Of a stretch of DNA of 64,000 bases, positions 8,999 through 17,414 are shown piece by piece. This DNA comes from Streptomyces roseifaciens. Its GTDB lineage: Bacteria > Actinomycetota > Actinomycetes > Streptomycetales > Streptomycetaceae. Location: the NCBI RefSeq assembly GCF_001445655.1, contig NZ_LNBE01000003.1, forward strand, positions 2,514,122 through 2,578,121, read 5' to 3'. How positions within the stretch are numbered: position 1 is the first letter of the stretch; every line of letters starts with the position of its first letter. A model generated the notes under the pieces. That model saw only the letters and a program-made list of their open reading frames with translations, did not search any database and was not told the DNA's origin. Both the position numbers and the translations under genes were made by a program.

Positions 8999-9164
8999 GG
9001 GGATTCCTCCAACAGATGCGGGCGGCGGCCGCCGAATCCGGCCGCCGACTGATGACGCTTCACGTTCGCCCAGGTCAGTGCCGTCCCGCGGCAGCCGTCC
9101 GGCCCGTTCCGAAGTAGCCGATCGGCTACCCCGGCGCCGCTCGCCTCCCACGTACGGTGTCGGT

Positions 9165-10400
9165 ATGCACAACCGGTCAGCAGTCCACCCACCCACGCCG
9201 GCAGCCCGCGCGGGCACCGCCGGCCCGGCCCACCTGGTGCCGCTCGCCCTCGCAGCCGGGAGCCTGCTGCTGGCCCTGCTCACCGATCTCGACCGCTGGT
9301 GGGGCATGCGCCCGGGCCCGGCCGCCGACGCCCTCTTCCTCGCCTCCGGCACGGCGATGTCCGCCCTCGCGCTCTGGGCGCTGCGCCCCGGCACCTCCCG
9401 GTCGGCGACCTCGGCCGCCGTCGCCGGGGCTCTGTCGGTCACCTTCGCCGCCTCCGCCGGGTACCGGCTGCTGGACGCCGAACACCGGCCGAGCGGAGTC
9501 ACCGAGGCGCTCGCCCTCGCGCTGCTGCTCTCCCTGGTCGCCTACCGCTGCCGGCCGCTGGTGATCGCGGGCACGGCGGTCGCCTCCTTCGCCGCGCTGC
9601 TGGCCGCCGCCGGACGCGAGGGCGGGCCGTTCGACGTGGACAACGCGCTGCTGGTGCTGGTCCTGCTCGGGCCCGGCCTGCTGCTGCGCTGGCGCGCCGA
9701 GCGCCGCGCCTGGCACATCGAGCGCGCGGTGCGCGAGGAGCGCAACGCCCTGGCCCGGGACCTGCACGACGTCGTCGCCCATCAGGTCACCGGCATCGTC
9801 GTCCAGGCGCAGGCGCTGCAGCACGTCGCGGCCCGCGACCCCGAGATGCTGCGTGCGGCGCTGGCCGACATCGAGCACGCGGGAGCGGACGCGCTGGCCG
9901 CCATGCGCCGGCTGGTCGGCGCGCTGCGCGAGGGAGAGCACCCGGGCTCGGACGGCGACTCGCCGGCCCGTCGGCTCGCCTCCCTCGCCCGGCCCGGCGA
10001 CGGCCACCGGCCCGAGGTGGCGGTGCGTGGCGAGGCCGAACTGGACCGCGCCCCGACCGAGCTCGCCGCCGCGGTCCTCCGGATCGCCCAGGAGGCCGTG
10101 ACCAACACCGACCGCCACGCCCGCGGCGCCACCCGGGTCACCGTCCTGGTTCGCGGCGAGGGCGGCCGGCTCCACCTGGACGTGCACGACGACGGCCGCG
10201 GTCCGGTCCGCGCCCACACCGGGGACGGCTACCGGGACGGCTACGGGCTGATCGGCATGGCGGAGCGGGCCAAGCTGCTCGGCGGCACCTTCCACGCCGG
10301 CCCGGCCGAGTCCGGCACCGGCTGGCAGGTATCCGCCCGGCTGCCGGGCCTGCCCGGCTCACCGACCCTGGCGAACGGCGCGCGGAGGGCGGCCCGGTGA
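9165..10400 (+). CDS. NarL-type sensor histidine kinase
   Basis: 411 residues. Five or six hydrophobic helices fill roughly the first 170 residues and leave almost no extracytoplasmic domain, so the signal is probably sensed in the membrane. The HisKA_3 dimerisation motif follows (ERNALARDLHDVVAHQVTG, phospho-acceptor His in RDLHD), and then the HATPase domain with QEAVTNTDRHA (N box), DDGRG (G1) and GLIGMAERAKLLGG (G2). This is the standard layout of actinomycete NarL-type kinases. Its stop overlaps the regulator's GTG (GTGA), giving one operon. The neighbouring, divergent serine hydrolase is the best candidate target of the pair. Confidence 0.92.
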   Translation: MHNRSAVHPPTPAARAGTAGPAHLVPLALAAGSLLLALLTDLDRWWGMRPGPAADALFLASGTAMSALALWALRPGTSRSATSAAVAGALSVTFAASAGYRLLDAEHRPSGVTEALALALLLSLVAYRCRPLVIAGTAVASFAALLAAAGREGGPFDVDNALLVLVLLGPGLLLRWRAERRAWHIERAVREERNALARDLHDVVAHQVTGIVVQAQALQHVAARDPEMLRAALADIEHAGADALAAMRRLVGALREGEHPGSDGDSPARRLASLARPGDGHRPEVAVRGEAELDRAPTELAAAVLRIAQEAVTNTDRHARGATRVTVLVRGEGGRLHLDVHDDGRGPVRAHTGDGYRDGYGLIGMAERAKLLGGTFHAGPAESGTGWQVSARLPGLPGSPTLANGARRAAR

Positions 10401-11080
10401 CCATCCGCGTCCTGCTCGCCGACGACCAGCGCATGGTCCGCACCGGCTTCCGCTACATCCTCGACGCCGAACCGGACATCGAGGTCGTCGCCGAGGCCGG
10501 CGACGGCATCGAGGCGCTCCGGCTCGCCGGGCACCACCGGCCCGACGTCTGCCTGCTGGACATCCGCATGCCCGGTATCACCGGTCTCGACGTGACCCGC
10601 CGCCTGGCCGGCCCCGGCGTCGCCGACCCGCTGCGCGTCATCGTCGTCACCACCTTCGACCTCGACGAGTACGTGCACGAGGCCCTGCACGGCGGCGCAG
10701 CCGGGTTCCTGCTCAAGGACGCCGGCCCGATCATGCTCATCGAGGCGGTCCGGGCCGCCGCCCGGGGCGAGGCCATGGTCTCCCCGCAGATCACCGTACG
10801 GCTGCTGCGGCACTTCACCGCCGACCGCGGCCGGCTGCCGCTGCCCCGCGCGGGCGGGCACCCACTGTCCGAACGCGAACTGGCAACCGTTCAGGCCGCT
10901 GCCGAGGGCCTCACCAACGCCGAGATCGCCGAACGCCTGCACATCTCGCTCGGCACGGTCAAGAAGCACCTTGCCGGCGCCCAGCTGAAGCTCGACGTCC
11001 GCAACCGGGTCGAACTCGCTGCCTGGGCCTACCGCCACGGCCACATGGACGGGCCTTCGCGGACGCCGGAGCACCGGTAG
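10397..11080 (+). CDS. NarL/LuxR-type response regulator
   Basis: 227 residues with a GTG start overlapping the kinase stop. The receiver domain covers residues 1-120: acidic pocket LLADDQ, phospho-acceptor Asp in CLLDIRMPG, Thr in VVTTFD and Lys in LLKDA. A LuxR helix-turn-helix follows at about 155-215 (LSERELATVQAAAEGLTNAE, ISLGTVKKHLAGAQLKL). It is the cognate partner of the preceding kinase by operon position. No conserved binding site could be picked out in the kinase-hydrolase intergenic region. Confidence 0.93.
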   Translation: MTIRVLLADDQRMVRTGFRYILDAEPDIEVVAEAGDGIEALRLAGHHRPDVCLLDIRMPGITGLDVTRRLAGPGVADPLRVIVVTTFDLDEYVHEALHGGAAGFLLKDAGPIMLIEAVRAAARGEAMVSPQITVRLLRHFTADRGRLPLPRAGGHPLSERELATVQAAAEGLTNAEIAERLHISLGTVKKHLAGAQLKLDVRNRVELAAWAYRHGHMDGPSRTPEHR

Positions 11081-11130
11081 CCATCGGGTTGTGACCTGCC
11101 GTTGACCACCACCGATACCCGAGCGCGGCT

Positions 11131-11405
11131 TCCGGGGTGTCCGACTTCCACTGGCCGGCGGCGACGAGCCGCTCGACCACTTCGCGGATCTGGACGGTGG
11201 TCACCGCGGCGACGTCGGCGCCGGGCTCCAGCGGTCGGCGTCCAGCACTGCCGTCCAGGAGGTGCGGGCAGGCTCCAGCACTGCCGTCCAGGGGGTGCGG
11301 CCGGGGTCCAGCGCGGTCACCACCGAGTAGGGCCAGCCGGGCATCACCTGCTGCTTGCCTTCACCCCGGGCGAACGTACGACAAAAGACCCGATCATCGC
11401 AGGTG
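11131..11405 (-). pseudogene. Fragment of an actinomycete DDE transposase
   Basis: On the minus strand two frames carry a recognisable internal segment of a large Streptomyces transposase: DRVFCRTFARGEGKQQVMPGW and PYSVVTALDPGRTPWTAV in one, then TTVQIREVVERLVAAGQWKSD in the next. No start, catalytic core or terminal repeats remain. A related segment (DAVRLGPADDIAKVTAAQ) lies at 30.8 kb, fused to another gene fragment. The fragment contains the 33-bp duplication listed separately. It is debris of a larger element that can no longer move. Confidence 0.6.
11241..11306. repeat. 33-bp tandem duplication
   Basis: Two adjacent 33-bp copies, each starting TCCAGCACTGCCGTCCAG and differing at a few positions near their ends. 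Within the transposase fragment this repeats the residues WTAVLEPART/S. It is a local duplication in dead DNA. Confidence 0.85.
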
Positions 11406-11666
11406 TTGGCATCCGGCCGCAGCCACGACGAGACATTCACAGCCGGCACCAGCCTGTCGTCCGCCGCCCTCGGCAGGGTATTGCGGCCGGCGCACGACGC
11501 AGCCGGCCGACGTCGATCCGTCGCTGGTCGCGGCCGCCGTACAGAGCTCCGTGACAAAGTCCGCCTACATGTCCGCTGAACTGCGAAAACGCCGATCAAG
11601 TTCGTGCCGCGTGCCACGTCGGACCAATCAGCTCCCCGCCGGTGAGCACACGGCCGCAGATCCCCC

Positions 11667-11697
11667 TTGACCTCAACTTCGGTTCAGGTTCTAGCGT
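11667..11697 (+). promoter_or_regulatory. MerR-type promoter/operator
   Basis: A -35 (TTGACC) and -10 (TAGCGT) separated by 19 bp, longer than the usual 17, with an interrupted palindrome in the spacer (ACCTCAA ... TTCAGGT, one mismatch between arms). This over-long spacer with a dyad is the hallmark of promoters activated by MerR-family proteins, which distort the DNA to align the elements. It lies 72 bp upstream of the imine-reductase-like gene. The MerR gene at 494-934 is one candidate but is distant. Confidence 0.7.
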
Positions 11698-11768
11698 GAT
11701 GTTTCGCGTAGCACCAGTGGCAGCCCTGGATGGGCTGGACCACTGCAACCGGGGAGAGAGCGACTTTG

Positions 11769-12662
11769 ATGAACACTGCCTCAGAACGAACCGATGCCCA
11801 GTCGGCCGTGACCGTGATCGGTTTGGGCGAGATGGGCTTCGCACTCGCCGGTGCCTTCCTTGGCGGTGGGCACCCGACCACGGTGTGGAACCGTACCTCG
11901 GAGCGGGCCGACCCCCTGGTCGCCAGGGGAGCTGAGCGGTCCGCGACCGTCCGCGACGCCGTTGCCGCCAGTCCTCTTGTGGTCGTCAGTGTGAAGGGCA
12001 ATGCGACGGCCCGCGCGGTTCTGGAATCGTCGGGCGATGCGCTTTCCGGCCGCTCCGTGCTCAACCTCACGGATGGGACATCCGCAGAGGCCAGGGCCGT
12101 GGCCGAGTGGGTCAGGGACCAGGGCGCGCAATATCTCCATGGGCAGATCATGACGATCGCTCCGGGCATCGGGGGAGCGGAGACGGTGATTTTCTACGGC
12201 GGTTCCGACGCCGTGTTCAACCACTTTCATCCAACGCTCCAGCTCATCGGTGGCCGGGGAACACTGATCTCGGCCGACCCTGGCGTGCCGGCCCTGTACG
12301 GGATGGCCGTGCACGGCACTATGTGGGGCGCGCTCAACGGATTCCTGCACGCGGCCGCTCTGCTGTCCAGCGAGGGCATCGAGGTGAAGCGGTTCCTCGA
12401 CGACGCCGGCCCGTCCGTTGCCGCACTCCTGGCGTCCTTCCCGATGATCGCCGACGAGGTCGATCGTGGTGAGTACGCGACGCCGTACGGAGCGCTCCAG
12501 CACCACCGGCCCTCGGTCGAGGACCTGGTCCGCGAGAGCGGGGCCCGGAACATCGACGTCGAATTCCCCGGCTACACCCTCGGCCTCGTGAACAAGGCCG
12601 TGGAAGACGGCCATGCCAATGACAGCTACTCGCGTCTGATCGAGCACTTCAGGAAGCAGTGA
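11769..12662 (+). CDS. NAD(P)-dependent imine reductase / beta-hydroxyacid dehydrogenase-like protein
   Basis: 297 residues, start preceded by GGGGAGAGAG. The N-terminal Rossmann domain opens with VTVIGLGEMGFALAGAFLGG and continues TTVWNRTSERADPLVARGA; the Arg after the second strand suggests NADPH preference. The C-terminal half is the helical dimerisation domain typical of imine reductases (GMAVHGTMWGALNGFLHAAALL and a VEFPG-containing end). The classical dehydrogenase Lys is not evident, which also favours the imine reductase branch. The gene stands alone behind a MerR-type promoter, so it may answer to a reactive compound. The substrate is not known. Confidence 0.82.
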   Translation: MNTASERTDAQSAVTVIGLGEMGFALAGAFLGGGHPTTVWNRTSERADPLVARGAERSATVRDAVAASPLVVVSVKGNATARAVLESSGDALSGRSVLNLTDGTSAEARAVAEWVRDQGAQYLHGQIMTIAPGIGGAETVIFYGGSDAVFNHFHPTLQLIGGRGTLISADPGVPALYGMAVHGTMWGALNGFLHAAALLSSEGIEVKRFLDDAGPSVAALLASFPMIADEVDRGEYATPYGALQHHRPSVEDLVRESGARNIDVEFPGYTLGLVNKAVEDGHANDSYSRLIEHFRKQ

Positions 12663-12761
12663 GCACGGGTGGACGACGCTGTCTGAAAGGTTAAAGCGTG
12701 TTCCGCAACCCGGTGAGCGGGCATCTGCTTTGTACGGCTGGGGTGTTGAGGGGCCGAGCGG

Positions 12762-13485
12762 GTGTGGGTGGAGACGTTCACCGGGCTGCGGTCGGTGCAG
12801 TTCGACCGGCTGCTGCGGGTGGTTTGGGGGCGGGGTGGTGACGGGCTACGGGGCGGCCGTCCGTGGGCTTTGCCGCTGGCTGAGCGGGTGCCTCCGGTGG
12901 CGGTGTACTACCGACCGAACCTCACGATGCGGCAGGTCGCTGTGCCGTTCGGTGTCTCGACCGCCGGGGTGTGCCGGGTCATCCACCGGCTAGGGCTGTT
13001 GCTCGCGCTCGAGCCCGCCCGGCGCCCTCAGGGTGCCGACGAGCGGTTGTGGATCGTGGACGGGACACTGATCCCGGTGCGGGACCGCAGCGTGGCGGCC
13101 TCCAGTCGCAACTACCGGTTCTCTGCGAACATGCAGGTCATCGTGGACGCGGGCACCCGCCTGGTGGTGGCCACCGCCCGGCCGGTGCCCGGCACCACCG
13201 CCTACGCTCCGCGCATGGCGGCCTCCGGCCTCGCCGTGCAGTGCGAGGGTGCGACCGTGCTCGGTGACGGCGCTTACATCAGCACCGGACTGTTCGTGCC
13301 GCACCGCAAACGCCCCCGCCGACCACTGCTGAAGGGCGAGGAGGAGGACAACGCCGAGCACCGTCGAGTCCGTGCCCGCGGCGAGCACGCCTTCGCCCGG
13401 ATGAAGAACTGCAAGATCCTCCGCGACTGCCGACATCGGGGCGACGGCCTTCACCACGCGGTCCAGGCGGTGGCCCACGGCGAGC
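12762..13485 (+). pseudogene. IS5-family transposase, 3' truncated and partly frameshifted
   Basis: The product matches an IS5-type DDE transposase from near its start (FTGLRSVQFDRLLRVV) through the helix-turn-helix (NLTMRQVAVPFGVSTAGVC), DDE residues (WIVDGTLIPV, VLGDGAYI) and the C-terminal HAFARMKNCKILRDC. The segment AYAPRMAASGLAVQC is out of register with the family, suggesting small compensating indels. The last residues after HHAVQAVAH are replaced by unrelated sequence where it meets dioxygenase debris on the opposite strand. No terminal inverted repeats were found. The element is presumed immobile. Confidence 0.75.
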
Positions 13486-13489
13486 TCGT

Positions 13490-13975
13490 GTCGGTCCGTC
13501 CGCCATGCGGTAAAGGATCGGTGATTGTTCTCCACGAGGTTGCGCAGCGGTACGTCTTCGTCTTCCGGAAAGTGGAAGCCCTCGGCCGTGTGGCCCGCTC
13601 CGACGAGCTGACGTTGTACGGGTGACAAGGCGGCCAGCTGTGCGGGGTTGAGGTTGAAGGGGTCGGCGGGGCATAGCCAGCGGTGTGCGTAGGCGAAGTA
13701 CATGACCTTGCGCGCGTTGGTCGAGCGGTTGGGTGCGACGGTGTGCCACAGGCGTGGGTCGATGATGAGGGCTGTTCCTGCGGGGCTGCAGACCGGGGTC
13801 GCTTCCGGGATGTCGGCTGTGGGGGTGTCGCGCAGGTCGATGCTGTCGTTGCGGTGGGTGCCGGGGAGGACGTGGGGGGGCGCCTTGTTCGGGGGTGGAG
13901 CAGTCGGTGAGGAAGTCCCCGACCTTCAGTGTGATCAGGGGCAGTGGGCGGGGGATGCTGCAGAGGACGCTGCGG
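13490..13975 (-). pseudogene. Phytanoyl-CoA dioxygenase family remnant
   Basis: The minus strand encodes, in two frames, the middle and end of a PhyH-type Fe(II)/2-oxoglutarate dioxygenase: PLPLITLKVGDFLTDCSTPEQ, then after a frameshift VLPGTHRND, GTALIIDPRLWHTVAPNRST and MYFAYAHRWLCPADPF ... SPVQRQLVGAG. The RLWHTVAPN segment holds the distal iron-ligand His. The first half, with the HxD pair, is absent. The 3' end meets the truncated transposase on the other strand. An IS-mediated rearrangement probably destroyed the gene. Confidence 0.65.
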
Positions 13976-14195
13976 CAGCCCGAGGTGATCGCCCGCCTGG
14001 AAGCTCCCGAGGAGAGTCGGCTCATCGTCACCGGCTCCACGCTCCTCGGCCACGCCGCCAGCCCGGCGAGTCCCTTCCGGGCGACCGTATTCGATCCGGC
14101 GACCAACCGCGCCGTCGAGCTGCGCGGGCGGCTCGACCGTCCCGAGGAGGCCGAGGTCCGCCCAACGGCCTTCCGGCCGCGCCCCACGCCGGAAA
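13962..14195 (+). pseudogene. Unidentified coding remnant
   Basis: This stretch keeps strong coding periodicity on the plus strand (EVIARLEAPEESRLIVTGST, then GHAASPASPFRATVFDPATN, then RAVELRGRLDRPEEAEV) but has no start, ribosome site or clear end, and its left side overlaps the dioxygenase remnant on the other strand. I do not recognise the family. It is followed directly by a strong hairpin (14201-14235). Confidence 0.4.
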
Positions 14196-14200
14196 ATCGT

Positions 14201-14235
14201 GTCCCGGGGGGCATCTCAAGGATGCCCCCCGGGAC
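14201..14235. terminator. Perfect 15-bp hairpin, probable terminator
   Basis: GTCCCGGGGGGCATC, a 5-base loop (TCAAG), then the exact reverse complement. All 15 pairs match and most are G-C. There is no U-tract, which is normal for high-GC actinomycete terminators. It could stop transcripts from either side of the debris region 13.5-14.6 kb. Confidence 0.75.
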
Positions 14236-14635
14236 AGTGCGTATGGCTCCGTCCGGGGGTTCTGTTCACCCGTCGGCCGGGGTCACGTGGTCACGATTCG
14301 ACGCCGGCACCGCCGGAGGGGTTGCTCCCCCGAATGGGCGGGACCACCTTGCACCAAGATGTCATCGATCAGGGACACGGCACAGCACCTGACGCGTGCG
14401 CGGGGGCGCGCTACGTCGGTGGCCTGGCCAGGGCGAACCCCCAGTAGCTCTGTCCCGGTGGCTCGGGGTTCGAGCCTTTGCGCCTGGAGATGATTTCTTG
14501 GCGGCCCCAGCCCTTCTCGTTCATGTTCGGGAAGGGAAAATCTCCACCGCCGTTCATCCGCGCCGGCAAGGCCACGCCTGCCCGGGGGCTTACTGGCGGT
14601 GTCGTCCTAATGCCAGCGCCCGTTCCACACACAGG
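14236..14635. other. Gap with a possible small minus-strand coding remnant
   Basis: No complete gene seen. On the minus strand between about 14530 and 14411 a short frame reads FPNMNEKGWGRQEIISRRKG followed by SYWGFALARPPT and a stop. It looks like the C-terminus of a real protein, but the upstream part is not recognisable. The family is unknown. Confidence 0.35.
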
Positions 14636-15214
14636 TCATGAAGGACAGGCGACCTCCCAGGCCGCCTCGATCATCCGGAAGATCTCGTCCACCGCGGCCT
14701 GCGGATCGGTCGCCTCGCGGGCCAGCGAATAGGCGTCGATCACGAACCTCGCGATCGTCCGGCAGGCCGTTGTGGTCTGCGACAGGGCGAGACCGGCGGC
14801 GATGGCCGTTGCCAGCGACTCCGCATGGCGCAGCCGCATCGACTCCTCGTACTCCCGCAGGGCAGGTGATGCGTCGATCATGCGCCAGATCGGGGCGGCG
14901 CTGTCCGCCGTGCAATGCCGTACCAGGGCCTGGATCTCGCGGCGCAGCGCAGGGATGAGCGGCTCGTGCGGCGCCCGGACGGTGGCCGCCTGCGTGAGGC
15001 GGTGCTCGAAGTCGTCGTCCTGCTCGAACACCAGGGCCTCTTTCGAGGGGAAATGGGAGAAGAGCGTGGTGACGGCCACGTCGGCCTCGGCGGCCACGTC
15101 CCGGATGCCCACCGCGTCGTACCCGCGTTCCAGGAAGAGCCGCAGGGCGGTGTCGGCGATCTTCTGGCGGGTCGCGGCCTTCTTGCGTTCGCGGCGTCCG
15201 GGCGGCACGGTCAT
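14636..15214 (-). CDS. TetR-family transcriptional regulator
   Basis: 192 residues. The N-terminal helix-turn-helix is clear: RQKIADTALRLFLERGYDAV, then RDVAAEADVAVTTLFSHFPSKEAL. The remaining helices form a ligand-binding and dimerisation domain without recognisable specificity. The gene is divergent from the quinone oxidoreductase, with 70 bp between the two starts, and a small palindrome lies in that gap. The simplest model is repression of both genes until a quinone or electrophile binds the regulator. Confidence 0.93.
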   Translation of the reverse strand: MTVPPGRRERKKAATRQKIADTALRLFLERGYDAVGIRDVAAEADVAVTTLFSHFPSKEALVFEQDDDFEHRLTQAATVRAPHEPLIPALRREIQALVRHCTADSAAPIWRMIDASPALREYEESMRLRHAESLATAIAAGLALSQTTTACRTIARFVIDAYSLAREATDPQAAVDEIFRMIEAAWEVACPS

Positions 15215-15257
15215 CCCCTGATGCTATCAAGCACAAAAGTGAAACGGCTTCAAAACA

Positions 15258-15268
15258 CTAACTGTTAG
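15258..15268. promoter_or_regulatory. Candidate operator palindrome CTAACTGTTAG
   Basis: A perfect 5-1-5 dyad located 16 bp before the ATG of the oxidoreductase and 43 bp from the TetR start. The surrounding sequence (AACACTAACTGTTAGCGTT) also gives a longer imperfect dyad. Position makes it the natural site for the TetR protein; no experiment or second copy supports this. Confidence 0.45.
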
Positions 15269-15284
15269 CGTTACAGTCGGCCGT

Positions 15285-16178
15285 ATGAAGAGAGTGAGCT
15301 TCGCCGAGTTCGGCGGTCCGGACGTTCTGCACCTCGTGGACGCCGAGGAGCCCCACGCGGGCCCCGGTCAGATACGCGTCGCCGTACGGGCAGCGGGCGT
15401 GAACCCCGTCGACTGGAGGATCCGTGAAGGCCAGTTCCAGAAGGTCCGTCCGATCGAGTTGCCCGCCGGAGTCGGGCAGGACGCCGCCGGGGTGGTGGAC
15501 GAGGTGGGCGAGGGCGTCGACGGCGTCAAGGTCGGCGACCGCGTGTTCGGGCGAGGCTCGAGCACCTATGCCGAGTTCGCCGTGCTGTCGGCCTGGGCCC
15601 GTATGCCCGAGGGCCTGACCTTCGAAGAGGCGGCCGGGTACCCCTCCGTGGTGGAGACCGCGCTGCGCATCATCCACGAGGTCGGTGTGCAGTCCGGGCA
15701 GACGCTGCTGGTCAGCGGTGCGTCCGGGGGAGTCGGATCGGCGGTTCTGCAGATCGCCCGCGACCGCGGCATCGCGGTGATCGGCACGGCCGGGGCTGCG
15801 AACCAGGACTATCTGCGCAGCCTGGGTGCCGGCGCCACGACGTACGGCGAGGGCTGGGTCGAGCGGGTGCGGCAGCTCGGCCAGGTCGACGCGGCTCTCG
15901 ATCTGGCCGGTTCGGGCGTGATCCGCGAGCTCGTCGAGCTGACCGGGGACCCGCGGAAGGTGATCTCCATCGCCGACCTCGGTGCGCCGGAGCTCGGTGC
16001 CCGGTACTCCGGCGTGACCGGGAACGTGCCGGAAGCCCTCGTCGAGGCCGTCGGCCTCATCTCGCGGGGGAAGCTCCACATCCCGGTCGAGAAGTCGTAC
16101 ACGCTCGCCGAGGCCGCGGCGGCGCACATCGACAGCCAGGCCGGTCACACGCGCGGGCGCCGGATCGTGGTCGTCTGA
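15285..16178 (+). CDS. Zinc-independent NADPH:quinone oxidoreductase (MDR superfamily)
   Basis: 297 residues, typical for short quinone oxidoreductases. The N-terminal GroES-like domain includes VAVRAAGVNPVDWRIREGQF and lacks the zinc-binding cysteines of alcohol dehydrogenases. The Rossmann domain shows LLVSGASGGVGSAVLQIA. The end (KSYTLAEAAAAHIDSQAGHT, GRRIVVV) is standard for the family. It should reduce quinones or activated alkenes with NADPH. There is no clear ribosome site before the ATG, so the mRNA may be leaderless. Divergent from a TetR regulator and followed 114 bp downstream by a flavin monooxygenase. Confidence 0.92.
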   Translation: MKRVSFAEFGGPDVLHLVDAEEPHAGPGQIRVAVRAAGVNPVDWRIREGQFQKVRPIELPAGVGQDAAGVVDEVGEGVDGVKVGDRVFGRGSSTYAEFAVLSAWARMPEGLTFEEAAGYPSVVETALRIIHEVGVQSGQTLLVSGASGGVGSAVLQIARDRGIAVIGTAGAANQDYLRSLGAGATTYGEGWVERVRQLGQVDAALDLAGSGVIRELVELTGDPRKVISIADLGAPELGARYSGVTGNVPEALVEAVGLISRGKLHIPVEKSYTLAEAAAAHIDSQAGHTRGRRIVVV

Positions 16179-16292
16179 GCCGTTTCCCGCAGGCCGGTGT
16201 CCTGCGCAATGACGCGGCCCGGCAAGCTGCCTTCCTTCCGGAGAAGCCGGCCGGGGCCCACCCGGCAGGTGTGCGACACGTAAGGAGCCCCC

Positions 16293-17414
16293 ATGCACAC
16301 TCCTGTCACGATCATCGGCGCCGGACTCGGCGGCCTCTTACTGGCCCGCGTCCTGCACGTCCACGGCATCCCGGTCGCGGTCTACGAGGCGGAGCCCTCC
16401 CCGACGGCGCGTTCGCAGGGCGGGATGCTCGACATCCACGACCACAACGGCCAACCGGCTCTCCGGGCGGCCGGTCTGATGGACGAGTTCCGCGGCATCG
16501 TCCTGGAGGGCCGCCAAGCGATACGGATCCTCGACCGGAACGGAATCGTCCTGTTCGACAAGGCCGACGACGGCACGGGCAAAAGCCCCGAGGTGCAGCG
16601 CGGCGAGCTGCGACAGATCCTGCTCGACGCACTCCCCGCCGGCACCGTCCGATGGGGTCACAAGGCCACCGGCATCCGCGCCCTCGCCGAGGGCCGCCAT
16701 GAGGTGACCTTCGCAGGTGGCACCACCGCCGACACGAGCCTGCTGGTCGGCGCGGACGGCGCGTGGTCACGAGTCCGCCCGCTGCTTTCCAACGCCACAC
16801 CCGAATACATCGGCCGGTCCTTCGTCGAGACCTGCCTGTACGACGCCGACACCCGACACCCGGCCACTGCGAAAGTGGTCGGCGGCGGGACGCTTGTCGC
16901 GCTCGACCCGGACGGGAACGGGAAGTGGTTCGTGGCTCACCGGGAAAAGGACGGGACTCTGCACGCATACATCACACTGACCAAACCGCAGAACTGGTTC
17001 GCCACCGTCGATTTCACCGATGCCGCCGCAGCCGCCGCGCGGATCGCGGAGGAGTACGACGGCTGGGCACCGGAACTCACCGCCCTGATCACCGCGGGCG
17101 AGACCGCACCCGTCCTGCGCCCCCTCCACGCCCTGCCGATCGGACACCGCTGGGACCGGGTGCCGGGAGTGACCCTGCTCGGCGACGCCGCCCACCTCAC
17201 GGCCCCCAACGGCGAAGGCGCCAACCTGGCCATGCAGGACGGCGCCGAACTCGGCAAGGCCCTCGCCGCGCACCCCGACGACATCGAGACCGCCCTCACC
17301 GCATACGAGCAGACGCTGTTCCCCCGCGGCACCGCGGCCGCCGCCGAAGCCCCCCACAACCCCACACCCCAGGAGTTGATCAACTTCTTCACCCGAGGCG
17401 AGCGGACCGGATGA
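16293..17414 (+). CDS. FAD-dependent monooxygenase (TetX/PHBH-like)
   Basis: 373 residues. FAD binding is shown by VTIIGAGLGGLLLARVL at the start, LLVGADGAWSRVR near residue 152 (the DG motif) and LLGDAAHLTAPNGEGANLAM near 295 (the GD motif). Length and motif spacing fit single-component class A flavoprotein monooxygenases of the TetX type, which hydroxylate aromatic or polyketide compounds, including tetracyclines. A role in resistance or in tailoring cannot be told apart here. It could be co-transcribed with the quinone oxidoreductase, since both run the same way and no terminator was seen between them. Confidence 0.88.
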   Translation: MHTPVTIIGAGLGGLLLARVLHVHGIPVAVYEAEPSPTARSQGGMLDIHDHNGQPALRAAGLMDEFRGIVLEGRQAIRILDRNGIVLFDKADDGTGKSPEVQRGELRQILLDALPAGTVRWGHKATGIRALAEGRHEVTFAGGTTADTSLLVGADGAWSRVRPLLSNATPEYIGRSFVETCLYDADTRHPATAKVVGGGTLVALDPDGNGKWFVAHREKDGTLHAYITLTKPQNWFATVDFTDAAAAAARIAEEYDGWAPELTALITAGETAPVLRPLHALPIGHRWDRVPGVTLLGDAAHLTAPNGEGANLAMQDGAELGKALAAHPDDIETALTAYEQTLFPRGTAAAAEAPHNPTPQELINFFTRGERTG

